Shown one piece after another: positions 4,962 to 13,261 of a DNA stretch of 21,611 nucleotides. Under the pieces are notes generated by a model that was not told where the DNA came from, did not search any database, and saw only the letters and a list, made by a program, of their open reading frames with translations. The stretch covers positions 1-21,611 of the IMG/VR virus record IMGVR_UViG_3300017782_000268; one strand, 5' to 3'. Each line of letters starts with the position of its first letter. The first letter of the stretch is position 1. The translations under genes were made by a program, and so were the position numbers. The DNA is from a virus.

Positions 4962-7174
4962 GTTACGAGCAAACGCTATATAGTATAATTGAACCTATTA
5001 AAAAGACTACTATAAGTAGACTTAACAAAGGTAAGAAGTGGGAGTACGGCTACAATAAAGAGCATGATGTTGTTGTTATATCTAAGACTGGAAAGATTGG
5101 AGATATAATAGAAATACAGAATTTAAAAATAGCATTACCAAAAAAACCTAGTAGTGTGTATAGCAACAGTAGTAACAAGTGGAGTCGTATTGATACGCCA
5201 AAGCAGTTAAGTAAAATAAAAAATATATTTGACTGGCGAGCTTATCCTGAAGAGCAAAAAGAACAATGGTACGATTATATAGATGAGGAATTTAAGAGAA
5301 GAGACGAGGGTTTCTGGTTTCAAAATGCTAGTGTTCCAACTTATATTACAGGAGCTCACTACATGTACTTACAATGGTCAAAAATAGATGTTGGTGCTCC
5401 AGACTTTCGTGAAGCTAATAGATTATTTTTTATATTTTGGGAGGCTTGCAAAGCTGACAAAAGATGCTACGGCATGTGTTATCTTAAAAACAGACGTTCT
5501 GGCTTTTCTTTTATGAGCTCTGCTGAAACCGTTAACTTAGCTACAATATCGAGTGATAGTAGATATGGGATACTATCTAAAAGTGGTGCCGATGCAAAAA
5601 AGATGTTTACAGACAAGGTTGTACCTATATCTATAAATTATCCTTTTTTCTTTAAGCCAATACAAGATGGTATGGATAGACCTAAGTCTGAGCTAGCGTA
5701 TCGTGTACCAGCGAGCAAGTTTACTCGTAAAAAAATAGAGGTAAATGAAAAGCTAGAAGAGATAAAAGGACTTGACACAACGATTGATTGGAAAAATACA
5801 GGTGATAACAGTTATGATGGTGAAAAACTATCACTACTAGTTCACGATGAAAGTGGAAAGTGGGAAAGACCTGATAACATACTTAACAACTGGCGAGTTA
5901 CAAAAACTTGTCTTAGATTAGGTGCTAGGGTTGTAGGTAAATGCATGATGGGCTCAACGTCCAACGCGCTAGACAAAGGAGGAGATAACTTTAAAAAATT
6001 GTACAATGATTCAGATGTCACTTCTAGAAACCGCAATGGACAAACGAAGTCTGGTTTATATTCTTTGTTTATCCCAATGGAATGGAACTATGAAGGATTT
6101 ATTGACGAATTTGGACAACCAGTATTTAATAACCCAGATCATGATGTATACGGACCCGACGGTGAATTAATTGAGTACGGAATAATTGATCACTGGAATA
6201 ACGAAGCTGACGGATTAAAATCAGATCAAGATGGTTTAAATGAATTTTACCGACAGTTTCCAAGAACAGAAGAACACGCTTTCAGAGATGAAGCTAAAAA
6301 CAGTATATTTAATTTAGTTAAAATATACGAACAAATAGATTATAATGAAGGAATTAGAAATAGCTCTGTAGTTAACACAGGTAATTTTCAATGGGAAAAT
6401 GGTGTAAAAGATTCTAAAGTAGTTTTTTATCCTGACCCAAAAGGTAGGTTTAATATTAGTTGGACTCCACCGCATAACCTTCAAAACAGAATAATAACTA
6501 AGAACGGAGTTAAATATCCTGGAAACGAGCACATGGGTGCTTTTGGATGTGATAGCTATGATATTAGTGGAACAGTAGATGGTAAAGGATCTAAAGGGGC
6601 TTTGCACGGATTAACAAAGTTTTCTATGGAAGACGCGCCGCCTAACCATATGTTTCTAGAGTATATTGCAAGACCACAAACCGCTGAAATATTTTTTGAA
6701 GACGTATTGATGGCCTTAGTTTTTTATGGTATGCCAATACTAGCAGAAAACAATAAACCAAGATTACTTTATTATCTAAAGCGAAGAGGCTATAGAGGGT
6801 TTAGTATGAATAGACCTGATAAAGTTTGGAATAAGCTTTCTGTGGCAGAAAAAGAAGTAGGTGGTATACCTAACTCTAGCGAAGACATTAAGCAAGCTCA
6901 TGCTGCTGCGATAGAAATGTATATACAAAGCCATGTTGGTCACTTGGGTGATGGTACTTATGGTAACGTATACTTTAACCAAACGTTAAACGAATGGAGT
7001 AGGTTTGATATAAATAAACGTACGAAGTTTGATGCCGCTATAAGTTCTGGTTTAGCTATAATGGCTTGCAATAGACACTTATATAGACCTCACGCTGAAA
7101 TAAAAAAGCCAGCGTTAAATTTAAACATTGCAAAGTATACTAACAATGGTAATACATCTAAATTAATAAAATAA
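4958..7174 (+). CDS. terL: terminase large subunit (ATPase-nuclease)
   Basis: This 738-residue protein drives ATP-dependent DNA packaging through the portal and cuts the concatemer. The ATPase half shows an adenine/aromatic stretch around residues 119-140, a deviant Walker A KNRRSGFSFMSSAE (177-190, lacking the textbook GKS/T), a Walker B with LSLLVHDES (291-299, acidic pair Asp297-Glu298) and the coupling motif CMMGSTSN (329-336). The nuclease half is RNase H-like: Asp532 and Asp535 in GCDSYD, Glu597 in ILAENN and Asp692 in KFDAAISSG are the likely metal ligands. The length is on the long side for the family, in the range of crAss-like terminases; an N-terminal extension of about 80 residues precedes the core. 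It overlaps the small-subunit candidate and is followed by the portal. Confidence 0.92.
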   Translation: MSYEQTLYSIIEPIKKTTISRLNKGKKWEYGYNKEHDVVVISKTGKIGDIIEIQNLKIALPKKPSSVYSNSSNKWSRIDTPKQLSKIKNIFDWRAYPEEQKEQWYDYIDEEFKRRDEGFWFQNASVPTYITGAHYMYLQWSKIDVGAPDFREANRLFFIFWEACKADKRCYGMCYLKNRRSGFSFMSSAETVNLATISSDSRYGILSKSGADAKKMFTDKVVPISINYPFFFKPIQDGMDRPKSELAYRVPASKFTRKKIEVNEKLEEIKGLDTTIDWKNTGDNSYDGEKLSLLVHDESGKWERPDNILNNWRVTKTCLRLGARVVGKCMMGSTSNALDKGGDNFKKLYNDSDVTSRNRNGQTKSGLYSLFIPMEWNYEGFIDEFGQPVFNNPDHDVYGPDGELIEYGIIDHWNNEADGLKSDQDGLNEFYRQFPRTEEHAFRDEAKNSIFNLVKIYEQIDYNEGIRNSSVVNTGNFQWENGVKDSKVVFYPDPKGRFNISWTPPHNLQNRIITKNGVKYPGNEHMGAFGCDSYDISGTVDGKGSKGALHGLTKFSMEDAPPNHMFLEYIARPQTAEIFFEDVLMALVFYGMPILAENNKPRLLYYLKRRGYRGFSMNRPDKVWNKLSVAEKEVGGIPNSSEDIKQAHAAAIEMYIQSHVGHLGDGTYGNVYFNQTLNEWSRFDINKRTKFDAAISSGLAIMACNRHLYRPHAEIKKPALNLNIAKYTNNGNTSKLIK

Positions 7175-7176
7175 GT

Positions 7177-9594
7177 ATGGCAGAGTCTGTTATAAAGAAT
7201 TATTTTCCAAGTCAAACCGTAAGTGATGCTGAAAAGCTTAGTTATGATTACGGTTTAAAAGTTGCAAAAGCTATAGAACAAGAGTGGTTTAATGGCGATA
7301 AAATAACTAGCAAGTATAGAAATAGTCTAAATGATTTTCACAGGCTAAGGCTTTATGCTAGAGGAGAGCAATCAATACAAAAGTATAAAGATGAGTTATC
7401 TATAAATGGAGACTTGTCTTACTTGAATTTAGACTGGAGCCCAGTTCCTATTATACCTAAGTTTGTTGATATTGTAGTAAATGGTATAGCTGAAAGAACT
7501 TACGATATAAAAGCTTACTCACAAGATCCTAATGGAGTTGCAAAAAGAACTAGATACATGGAGTCAATTATGGACGATATGGAGTTTAAAGATTTAAACG
7601 ATTTAGTTTCAACTCAATTTAACTTAGACTTAAGAGAAAGTGAAGAGCCTGTTTTACCTCAAACAATTGAAGAGCTACAGCTTCACATGCAGCTTAGCTA
7701 CAAGCAAGCAGTAGAGTTGGCTGAAGAACAAGCTCTAAATGTTTTACTAGATGGTAACAAATACGAATTAACTAAAAAAAGATTTTTCTACGATTTAACT
7801 GTTTTAGGTATTGGTGCTGTAAAAAATAACTTTTCAACATCTGAAGGAATAACAATAGATTACGTAGATCCAGCTGATCTTGTATACTCATATACAGATT
7901 CGCCTTATTTTGATGATATATATTATGTTGGAGAAGTTAAGTCAATACCAATAAACGAACTTGTAAAACAGTTTCCACATCTAGACCAGGAAGAAATAGA
8001 AGATATAGCTAAAAATTCTAGTTATTACAGAAGCAATAATCAAGGAAGATATAGCACAGACAAGGACGATAATAATAAGGTTCAAGTTTTGTATTTTAAC
8101 TTTAAAACTTTCATGAACGAAGTATATAAAGTTAAGCAGGTTGGATCTGGAGCTGAAAAAGCTATAGAGCGAGACGACACGTTTAATCCTCCTAATGAAG
8201 CTGAAGACTACTACAAGCTGCAGAGAGCTGTTGAAGTGTTATACGAAGGAGTTTTAATACTAGGGACTAATAAGCTCGTTAAGTGGGAAATGGCTAGAAA
8301 CATGATGAGGCCAAAAAGCGACTTTACTAAAGTTAAAATGAATTATTCTATTGTAGCGCCTAGAATGTACAATGGTAAAATAGAATCACTAGTTAAGCGT
8401 ATTACAGGTTTTGCTGATATGATTCAGCTTACTCATTTAAAATTACAACAAGTAATGTCAAGACTTGTTCCGGATGGCGTTTACTTAGATGCGGACGGTT
8501 TAGCTGAAATAGATTTAGGTAACGGTACAAATTATAATCCACAGGAAGCTTTAAATATGTTTTTCCAAACAGGTTCTGTTATTGGTAGATCATTTACTTC
8601 TGAAGGAGACGTGAATCCTGGCAAAGTGCCTATTCAAGAAATACAGTCAAGCTCTGGCGGGCAGAAAATGCAAAGTCTTATACAGACTTACAATTACTAT
8701 TTGCAGATGATACGCGATGTCACCGGTCTAAATGAAGCTAGAGATGGTAGCATGCCAGATAAAAACGCTTTAGTCGGTGTTCAAAAGCTTGCTGCAGCAA
8801 ATAGCAACACCGCAACAAGACATATATTACAAGCTGGTTTATTTTTAACAGCTGACACCTGCGAGTGTTTATCGCTTAGAATATCTGATGTATTAGAGTA
8901 CTCTCCAACAAAAGATGCTTTCGTGCAAGCTATTGGAGCACATAATGTAGCTACGTTAGAAGAACTTGAAGAACTGCATATGTATGATTTTGGTATATTT
9001 TTAGAGTTAATGCCAGATGAAGAAGAGAAAGCAAAGCTGGAAAACAATATTCAAATGGCGTTACAGCAACAGAATATAGAACTAGAGGACGCTATTGATC
9101 TTAGAGAAATAAGAAACATAAAACTTGCTAATCAACTTCTTAAAATACGTAGAAAGAAAAAGCAAGAAAGAGATAGAGCTTTGCAATTAGAAAACATACA
9201 GGCTCAAACTGAATCTAATGCTCAAGCGGCTCAACAAGCAGCTCAAGTAGAAGTGCAAAAAGAACAAGCACTTACTCAAAGCAAGATGCAACTAGAAAGT
9301 CACAAAGCACAACTTGAAGCTCAAAAAATGCAACAAGAAATAGAAGCTAAAAAACAATTAATGGAAGTTGAGTTTTCCTACAACATGCAGCTAAGAAAAG
9401 CTGACTCTGACAATTTGACTCAAAAGGAAAGAACAAAAGAAGATCGTAAGGACGAAAGAACTAAAATACAAGCTTCACAGCAGTCAGAGCTTATAGATCA
9501 AAGAAATAAAGGTAAAGCACCTAAAAACTTTGAGTCTGCAGGTAATGATAGTACTGGAAGTGGATTTGACTTAGAAGCGTTTACGCCTAGGTAG
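7177..9594 (+). CDS. portal protein
   Basis: This 805-residue protein should form the dodecameric ring through which DNA enters and leaves the head. The central part (about residues 230-600) has portal-like features: YVDPADLVYSY, LQQVMSRLVPDGVYLDADGL, then MIRDVTGLNEARDGSMPDKN and a helix-rich stem/wing region. From about residue 615 to 775 there is a very long Gln/Glu/Lys/Ala-rich coiled coil (barrel-type extension), as in podovirus portals with tall crowns or barrels. The last 20 residues contain FESAGNDS, which returns near the start of the next protein. ATG 7177 lies two bases after the terminase stop. Type confidence is high from order and motifs; the internal boundaries are estimates. 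Confidence 0.88.
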   Translation: MAESVIKNYFPSQTVSDAEKLSYDYGLKVAKAIEQEWFNGDKITSKYRNSLNDFHRLRLYARGEQSIQKYKDELSINGDLSYLNLDWSPVPIIPKFVDIVVNGIAERTYDIKAYSQDPNGVAKRTRYMESIMDDMEFKDLNDLVSTQFNLDLRESEEPVLPQTIEELQLHMQLSYKQAVELAEEQALNVLLDGNKYELTKKRFFYDLTVLGIGAVKNNFSTSEGITIDYVDPADLVYSYTDSPYFDDIYYVGEVKSIPINELVKQFPHLDQEEIEDIAKNSSYYRSNNQGRYSTDKDDNNKVQVLYFNFKTFMNEVYKVKQVGSGAEKAIERDDTFNPPNEAEDYYKLQRAVEVLYEGVLILGTNKLVKWEMARNMMRPKSDFTKVKMNYSIVAPRMYNGKIESLVKRITGFADMIQLTHLKLQQVMSRLVPDGVYLDADGLAEIDLGNGTNYNPQEALNMFFQTGSVIGRSFTSEGDVNPGKVPIQEIQSSSGGQKMQSLIQTYNYYLQMIRDVTGLNEARDGSMPDKNALVGVQKLAAANSNTATRHILQAGLFLTADTCECLSLRISDVLEYSPTKDAFVQAIGAHNVATLEELEELHMYDFGIFLELMPDEEEKAKLENNIQMALQQQNIELEDAIDLREIRNIKLANQLLKIRRKKKQERDRALQLENIQAQTESNAQAAQQAAQVEVQKEQALTQSKMQLESHKAQLEAQKMQQEIEAKKQLMEVEFSYNMQLRKADSDNLTQKERTKEDRKDERTKIQASQQSELIDQRNKGKAPKNFESAGNDSTGSGFDLEAFTPR

Positions 9595-9596
9595 AT

Positions 9597-9620
9597 TTAT
9601 TAATTATTTTATATTATATT
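9597..9620 (+). promoter_or_regulatory. TTATTAA leader before the scaffold gene
   Basis: TTATTAA (9597-9603) lies 17 bases before ATG 9621, followed by T-rich sequence with TTATATTATATT. A similar TTATATTATAT run precedes the gene at 12373. No Shine-Dalgarno. Confidence 0.25.
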
Positions 9621-10781
9621 ATGGAAGAAAATGAAAACGTAGTTGAAGAAACTACACAAGAAACAAACAAGGTTGATGAAAGTAAATTTGAAAGCGCTGG
9701 AGATGACAGCGTTGCTAAAGTTGACTTAAGTACACCTGTAGAAACTGAAACCGATGAAAAAGACCAAGCTGAAGATGATGGAGTTGACAACACAGGAGTG
9801 GTTGGAAGCGATGAAGCTACCGAGCCCGCACAGGAACAAAAAGAAGTACAGGAGGAAAACGAAACACAAGAACCTCCAGTATTAGAAGAAGTTGTTGACG
9901 AAGAGATTGAAGAAGTTGTTGAGCAGGTTGAAGAAGCTATAGCTCAATCAGAAGCCACTGGAAAACCATTACCAGAAAACGTCCAAAAGTTAGTTGACTT
10001 TATGGAGGAAACTGGTGGTGATATAAACGACTATGTTAGACTCAATAAAGATTACAGCCAAGCAGATGGCGATGAAGTTTTAAGAGAATACTATAGATTA
10101 ACTAAACCTCATCTTGACGTAGAAGAAAGATCGTTTTTATTAAATGAAAACTTTTCTTTTGATGAAGACGTAGATGATGAAGTAGACATAAGAAAAAAGA
10201 AAATCGCTTACAAAGAGCAAGTTGCCGAAGCGAAAGCCTATTTAGACGGGCAAAAGTCTAAGTATTACGATGAGATTAAAGCTGGTTCAAAGCTAACTGT
10301 AGAACAACAGAAAGCCGTGGATTTCTTTAATCGATATAACAAGGAATCAGAAGCTAGTGAAGCACTGCAATCTAAGTTTCTTAAAAAGACTGATTCAGTC
10401 TTTACCAATAAGTTCAAAGGTTTTGAATATAATGTTGGTGACAAGAAATATAGATTTAATGTAAAAGATGCTACAAAGGTTAAAGAGACCCAAAGCGACA
10501 TTAACAACTTTGTCAAAAAGTTTTTGAACGAAGACGGAACAATGTCAGATGCTAAAGGTTATCATAAGGCTTTGTACTCGGCAATGAACTCTGATGCTAT
10601 AGCTCAACATTTCTACGAGCAAGGTAAGGCTGACGCTTTAAAGAAAAGTGTTGCTAAGTCTAAAAACGTAGATATGACGCCACGTCAAAATCACAATGAG
10701 TTTGAGGCTGGTGGAATAAAAGTTAAGGTGTTAGGAAACGACTCTTCTGATTTTAAGTTTAAAATTAAAAACAGAAAATAA
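9621..10781 (+). CDS. acidic capsid scaffolding protein
   Basis: This 386-residue protein lies between portal and major capsid genes, the standard scaffold position. The first 120 residues are extremely rich in Glu, Asp, Gln and Val and probably disordered. A helical middle section follows, with LPENVQKLVDFMEETGG and INDYVRLNKDYS (about residues 117-150). The C-terminal part has helices with many Lys (DFFNRYNKES, KKFLNEDGTMSD) and ends basic, in DFKFKIKNRK. An acidic start, helical core and basic capsid-binding tail are typical of scaffolds, which direct shell assembly and then leave. The N-terminus holds KFESAGDDS (22-30), nearly the same as the end of the portal. No protease motif is visible. 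Confidence 0.8.
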   Translation: MEENENVVEETTQETNKVDESKFESAGDDSVAKVDLSTPVETETDEKDQAEDDGVDNTGVVGSDEATEPAQEQKEVQEENETQEPPVLEEVVDEEIEEVVEQVEEAIAQSEATGKPLPENVQKLVDFMEETGGDINDYVRLNKDYSQADGDEVLREYYRLTKPHLDVEERSFLLNENFSFDEDVDDEVDIRKKKIAYKEQVAEAKAYLDGQKSKYYDEIKAGSKLTVEQQKAVDFFNRYNKESEASEALQSKFLKKTDSVFTNKFKGFEYNVGDKKYRFNVKDATKVKETQSDINNFVKKFLNEDGTMSDAKGYHKALYSAMNSDAIAQHFYEQGKADALKKSVAKSKNVDMTPRQNHNEFEAGGIKVKVLGNDSSDFKFKIKNRK

Positions 10782-10782
10782 T

Positions 10783-10809
10783 TTATTAACCCATTTAAAA
10801 CTATAAAAA
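10783..10809 (+). promoter_or_regulatory. TTATTAAC leader before the major capsid gene
   Basis: TTATTAAC (10783-10790) lies ahead of ATG 10810, followed by an A-rich stretch ending ACTATAAAAA. An ACTATAAAAA also lies before the gene at 13262. Given the expected high output of the capsid gene, a promoter or strong translation leader here would make sense, but this is not shown. Confidence 0.3.
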
Positions 10810-12309
10810 ATGGCAATTTCAAATCCAGGCGCTGGTCACTCCGGCGTCACAGGTAGCTTGAATAGTGTAGCAGCTTCACAAAAAGCGCTATTATCTTCAA
10901 ACTACATTGACTTTACTGCATCAGGCACAGAAGGCTGGGCTCAGCAGTATTTACCAGACCTAATGGAAAAAGAGGCTGAAGTATTCGGTAACAGAACTAT
11001 TTCAGGATTCTTATCTCAAGTAGGTGCTGAAGAAGCGATGACTTCTGACCAAGTTATTTGGTCTGAGCAAGGTCGTTTACACTTATCTTACACAGGTACT
11101 ATCAATAACACGACAGGTGTGTTTGCTTGTCTAAAAGATATTGACGGCAACGATTTAACTACTACTCACGGTGTTCGTATTAACGACATAGTTGTTGTAG
11201 CTACAGCTGAGGGTGTTATCAAATGTCTATGTACAGCTGTTTCAGGTGCTGATATTACATTGTTACCTTACGAGCAAGCTAACATCGATGATGCTAGTGC
11301 TTTCGGTACAGGTACTTCTAATGCTGCTACTATCTTAGTTATCGGTTCTGAATTTGGTAAAGGTAAGCAAGGGCAAGGCGCTACAACTGCAACTGTAAAT
11401 AACGGTTTCGGAGCTGTAGAACCTACTCACAAGTCTTTTACAAACAAGCCGATTATCTTAAAAGATTACTACGAAATCAACGGATCTGATGTATCTCAAA
11501 TTGGTTGGGTAGAAATCTCTGGAGAAGATGGACAGAACGGTTACTTATGGTATCTAAAAGCTGAAGGCGAAACTCGCTCTCGTTTTTCTGATTACCTAGA
11601 AATGAGCATGCTAGAAGCTGTTAAAGGTATTCCTGGAAACTCAACTGCAGAAGGTACTATCCGTACTGCTGGTGACACTTTCGGTACTGAAGGTTTATTC
11701 GCTGCTATTGAAGATAGAGGTAACATTACAACTGGTATTACTGGTGTTAACGCTGCTACTGATTTAGCTGAGTTTGACGCTATCTTAGCAGAGTTTGACA
11801 AGCAAGGTGCTATTGAAGAAAACATGATGTTCGTTAACCGTGCTTCTAGCTTGGCTATCGACGATATGCTAGCTTCTATGAACTCTTACGGTGCTGGTGG
11901 TACTTCTTACGGAGTATTTAACAACTCTGAAGATATGGCTTTAAACTTAGGTTTCTCTGGATTCCGTAGAGGTTCTTATGATTTCTACAAATCAGATATG
12001 AGATACTTAAATGACAAATCTACTCGTGGATCTATCAACGATAGAGCTGCAGGCTTTGGTATCCGTGGGGTTATTATCCCAGCTGGTGTGTCTACTGTAT
12101 ACGACCAAACATTAGGAAAAAATCTTAAACGTCCGTTCTTACACGTACGTTATAGAGCTTCTCAAATGGACGATAGAAGAATGAAAACTTGGATTACTGG
12201 ATCTATTGGCGGAAACGTTACTTCTGATCTTGATGCAATGCAAGTTAACTATTTATCTGAAAGATGTTTAGTTGTACAAGGTGCTAACAACTTCATGTTA
12301 ATGAAGTAA
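10810..12309 (+). CDS. major capsid protein
   Basis: This 499-residue protein is taken as the shell subunit, HK97 fold by class. Support: it follows the scaffold, has the expected size, and its C-terminal half has capsid-like motifs (IPAGVSTVYD, FLHVRYRASQMDDRR, MKTWITGSIGG, then a final LSERCLVVQGANNFML). A N-terminal arm with ASQKALLSSNY and EGWAQQYLPDLM precedes the core. Codon use differs from the rest of the window: isoleucine is ATT or ATC with a single ATA by my count, and arginine is often CGT rather than AGA. This is what selection for high expression produces. A strong terminator follows within 12 bases. No sign of a separate maturation cleavage was identified. Confidence 0.88.
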   Translation: MAISNPGAGHSGVTGSLNSVAASQKALLSSNYIDFTASGTEGWAQQYLPDLMEKEAEVFGNRTISGFLSQVGAEEAMTSDQVIWSEQGRLHLSYTGTINNTTGVFACLKDIDGNDLTTTHGVRINDIVVVATAEGVIKCLCTAVSGADITLLPYEQANIDDASAFGTGTSNAATILVIGSEFGKGKQGQGATTATVNNGFGAVEPTHKSFTNKPIILKDYYEINGSDVSQIGWVEISGEDGQNGYLWYLKAEGETRSRFSDYLEMSMLEAVKGIPGNSTAEGTIRTAGDTFGTEGLFAAIEDRGNITTGITGVNAATDLAEFDAILAEFDKQGAIEENMMFVNRASSLAIDDMLASMNSYGAGGTSYGVFNNSEDMALNLGFSGFRRGSYDFYKSDMRYLNDKSTRGSINDRAAGFGIRGVIIPAGVSTVYDQTLGKNLKRPFLHVRYRASQMDDRRMKTWITGSIGGNVTSDLDAMQVNYLSERCLVVQGANNFMLMK

Positions 12310-12320
12310 GCATATTATTA

Positions 12321-12350
12321 GGTCGGGGCTTCGGCCCCGATCTTTTTTTT
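12321..12350 (+). terminator. intrinsic terminator after the capsid gene
   Basis: A nine-pair stem (12321-12329 with 12334-12342, one G-U pair) encloses a TTCG loop closed by C-G, the extra-stable cUUCGg tetraloop, and is followed directly by eight T residues (12343-12350). It lies 12 bases past the capsid stop. It should end most capsid transcripts while some read through into the connector genes. Confidence 0.93.
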
Positions 12351-12372
12351 TAATTTTTTATTATATTATATC

Positions 12373-13200
12373 ATGGCAAAAAAACAAACAAACAAGGCTA
12401 GTGTAGCGCCTGAAGTAAAAGCTACCAATGAAATGCAAGAGGTTGTTATTGAAAAACCTAAAAAGCAAGTTAAACCAAGTTGGGAAGTAAAAGATAGAGT
12501 TTATTATTTGAAAAACAATAAAACTGCTTTGTCTTATTCTATGAAGTCTTCTGGAATATATTATTTTGACGAAGAAAAAGGTTACGAAAGAGAGCTTAAG
12601 TACTGTGAAAATCAAAGAACGACTTTTGTTGACGAAATGCAAGGTGATCAAAGATTATCACATATTATTTTTAGAAACGGAGCTCTTTATGTTCCAAGAG
12701 AAAAAGTAACTTTGCAAAAATTACTTTCGTTATACCACCCGATGAGAGACAAGCTTTTTTACGAGCACAAACCTCAAGAGGTTGCTGCTAGTGAGCTTGA
12801 CTATCTAGAAATGGAAGCTGACGCTTTAGTACTAGCAAGAACGCTAGATATTGATAAGATGGAAGCTATTATGAGAGTAGAAGTAGGTTCTAAAGTATCA
12901 GAGATGAGTTCTAAAGAGCTTAAACGTGACTGCTTGCTATTTGCAAGAAAAAATCCTGAGTTATTCTTAGAGCTAGTCGAAGACGACAACGTAGAGCTTA
13001 GAAACTTTGGTATAAAAGCTACAGAGCTTGGTATTATTAAACTTTCATCAGATCAAAGAACTTTTACATGGGGTTCTAACGATAGAAAGCTAATGACAAT
13101 TCCGTTTGATGAGCACCCATATTCTGCTTTAGCCGCATGGTTTAAAACAGACGAAGGTATGGAGATATATTCAAACATAGAAAAACAACTAAGCATGTAA
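12373..13200 (+). CDS. conserved phage structural or assembly protein, unknown function
   Basis: This 275-residue protein lies between the capsid and connector genes. It has a Lys-rich, flexible N-terminus (1-40), a beta-rich domain with VKDRVYYL, GIYYFDEEKGYER, CENQRTTFVDE and HIIFRNGALYVPREKVTLQKLLSLYHP (about 40-122), then a helical part with YLEMEADALVLAR and SSKELKRDCLLFARKNPELFLEL. The latter motif recurs by my recollection in uncharacterised proteins beside marine phage capsid genes. I do not assign a function; a head-completion or minor head role would fit the place. The start is ATG 12373, after the terminator and a TTATATTATAT leader, so it probably depends on read-through or a local promoter. 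Confidence 0.8.
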   Translation: MAKKQTNKASVAPEVKATNEMQEVVIEKPKKQVKPSWEVKDRVYYLKNNKTALSYSMKSSGIYYFDEEKGYERELKYCENQRTTFVDEMQGDQRLSHIIFRNGALYVPREKVTLQKLLSLYHPMRDKLFYEHKPQEVAASELDYLEMEADALVLARTLDIDKMEAIMRVEVGSKVSEMSSKELKRDCLLFARKNPELFLELVEDDNVELRNFGIKATELGIIKLSSDQRTFTWGSNDRKLMTIPFDEHPYSALAAWFKTDEGMEIYSNIEKQLSM

Positions 13201-13206
13201 TTACCC

Positions 13207-13248
13207 TATAGTAGAGCAGCCACTCTTCGGGGTGGTTGCTTAACTATA
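13207..13248 (+). ncRNA. long intergenic hairpin with UUCG loop, no U-tract
   Basis: Eleven pairs join 13215-13225 to 13230-13240 around a TTCG loop (two G-U pairs). An outer six-pair stem, TATAGT (13207-13212) with ACTATA (13243-13248), extends it, separated by an A-A mismatch and a G-U. No T-run follows, so it is a poor intrinsic terminator. It may slow exonucleases, be processed, or shape translation of the next gene, whose ATG lies 14 bases further on. Confidence 0.75.
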
Positions 13249-13261
13249 AAAATAAAACATA

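Noticed and set aside
5486-5530. Lack of a textbook GKS/T Walker A as a sign that the terminase is broken
   Set aside because: Deviant Walker A motifs are common in large terminases. All other ATPase and nuclease motifs are present.
503-10012. ATGGAGGAAAC occurs three times (503-513, 910-920, 10002-10012), with GGAGG resembling a Shine-Dalgarno
   Set aside because: All copies are inside genes and encode MEET. Two belong to the paralog pair, and the third lies in an ordinary helix of the scaffold, so no new start sites are implied.
12321-13248. The two UUCG hairpins as copies of one mobile element or tRNA-like structures
   Set aside because: They share only the tetraloop and its C-G closing pair. 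The stems differ in sequence, and neither has a cloverleaf.
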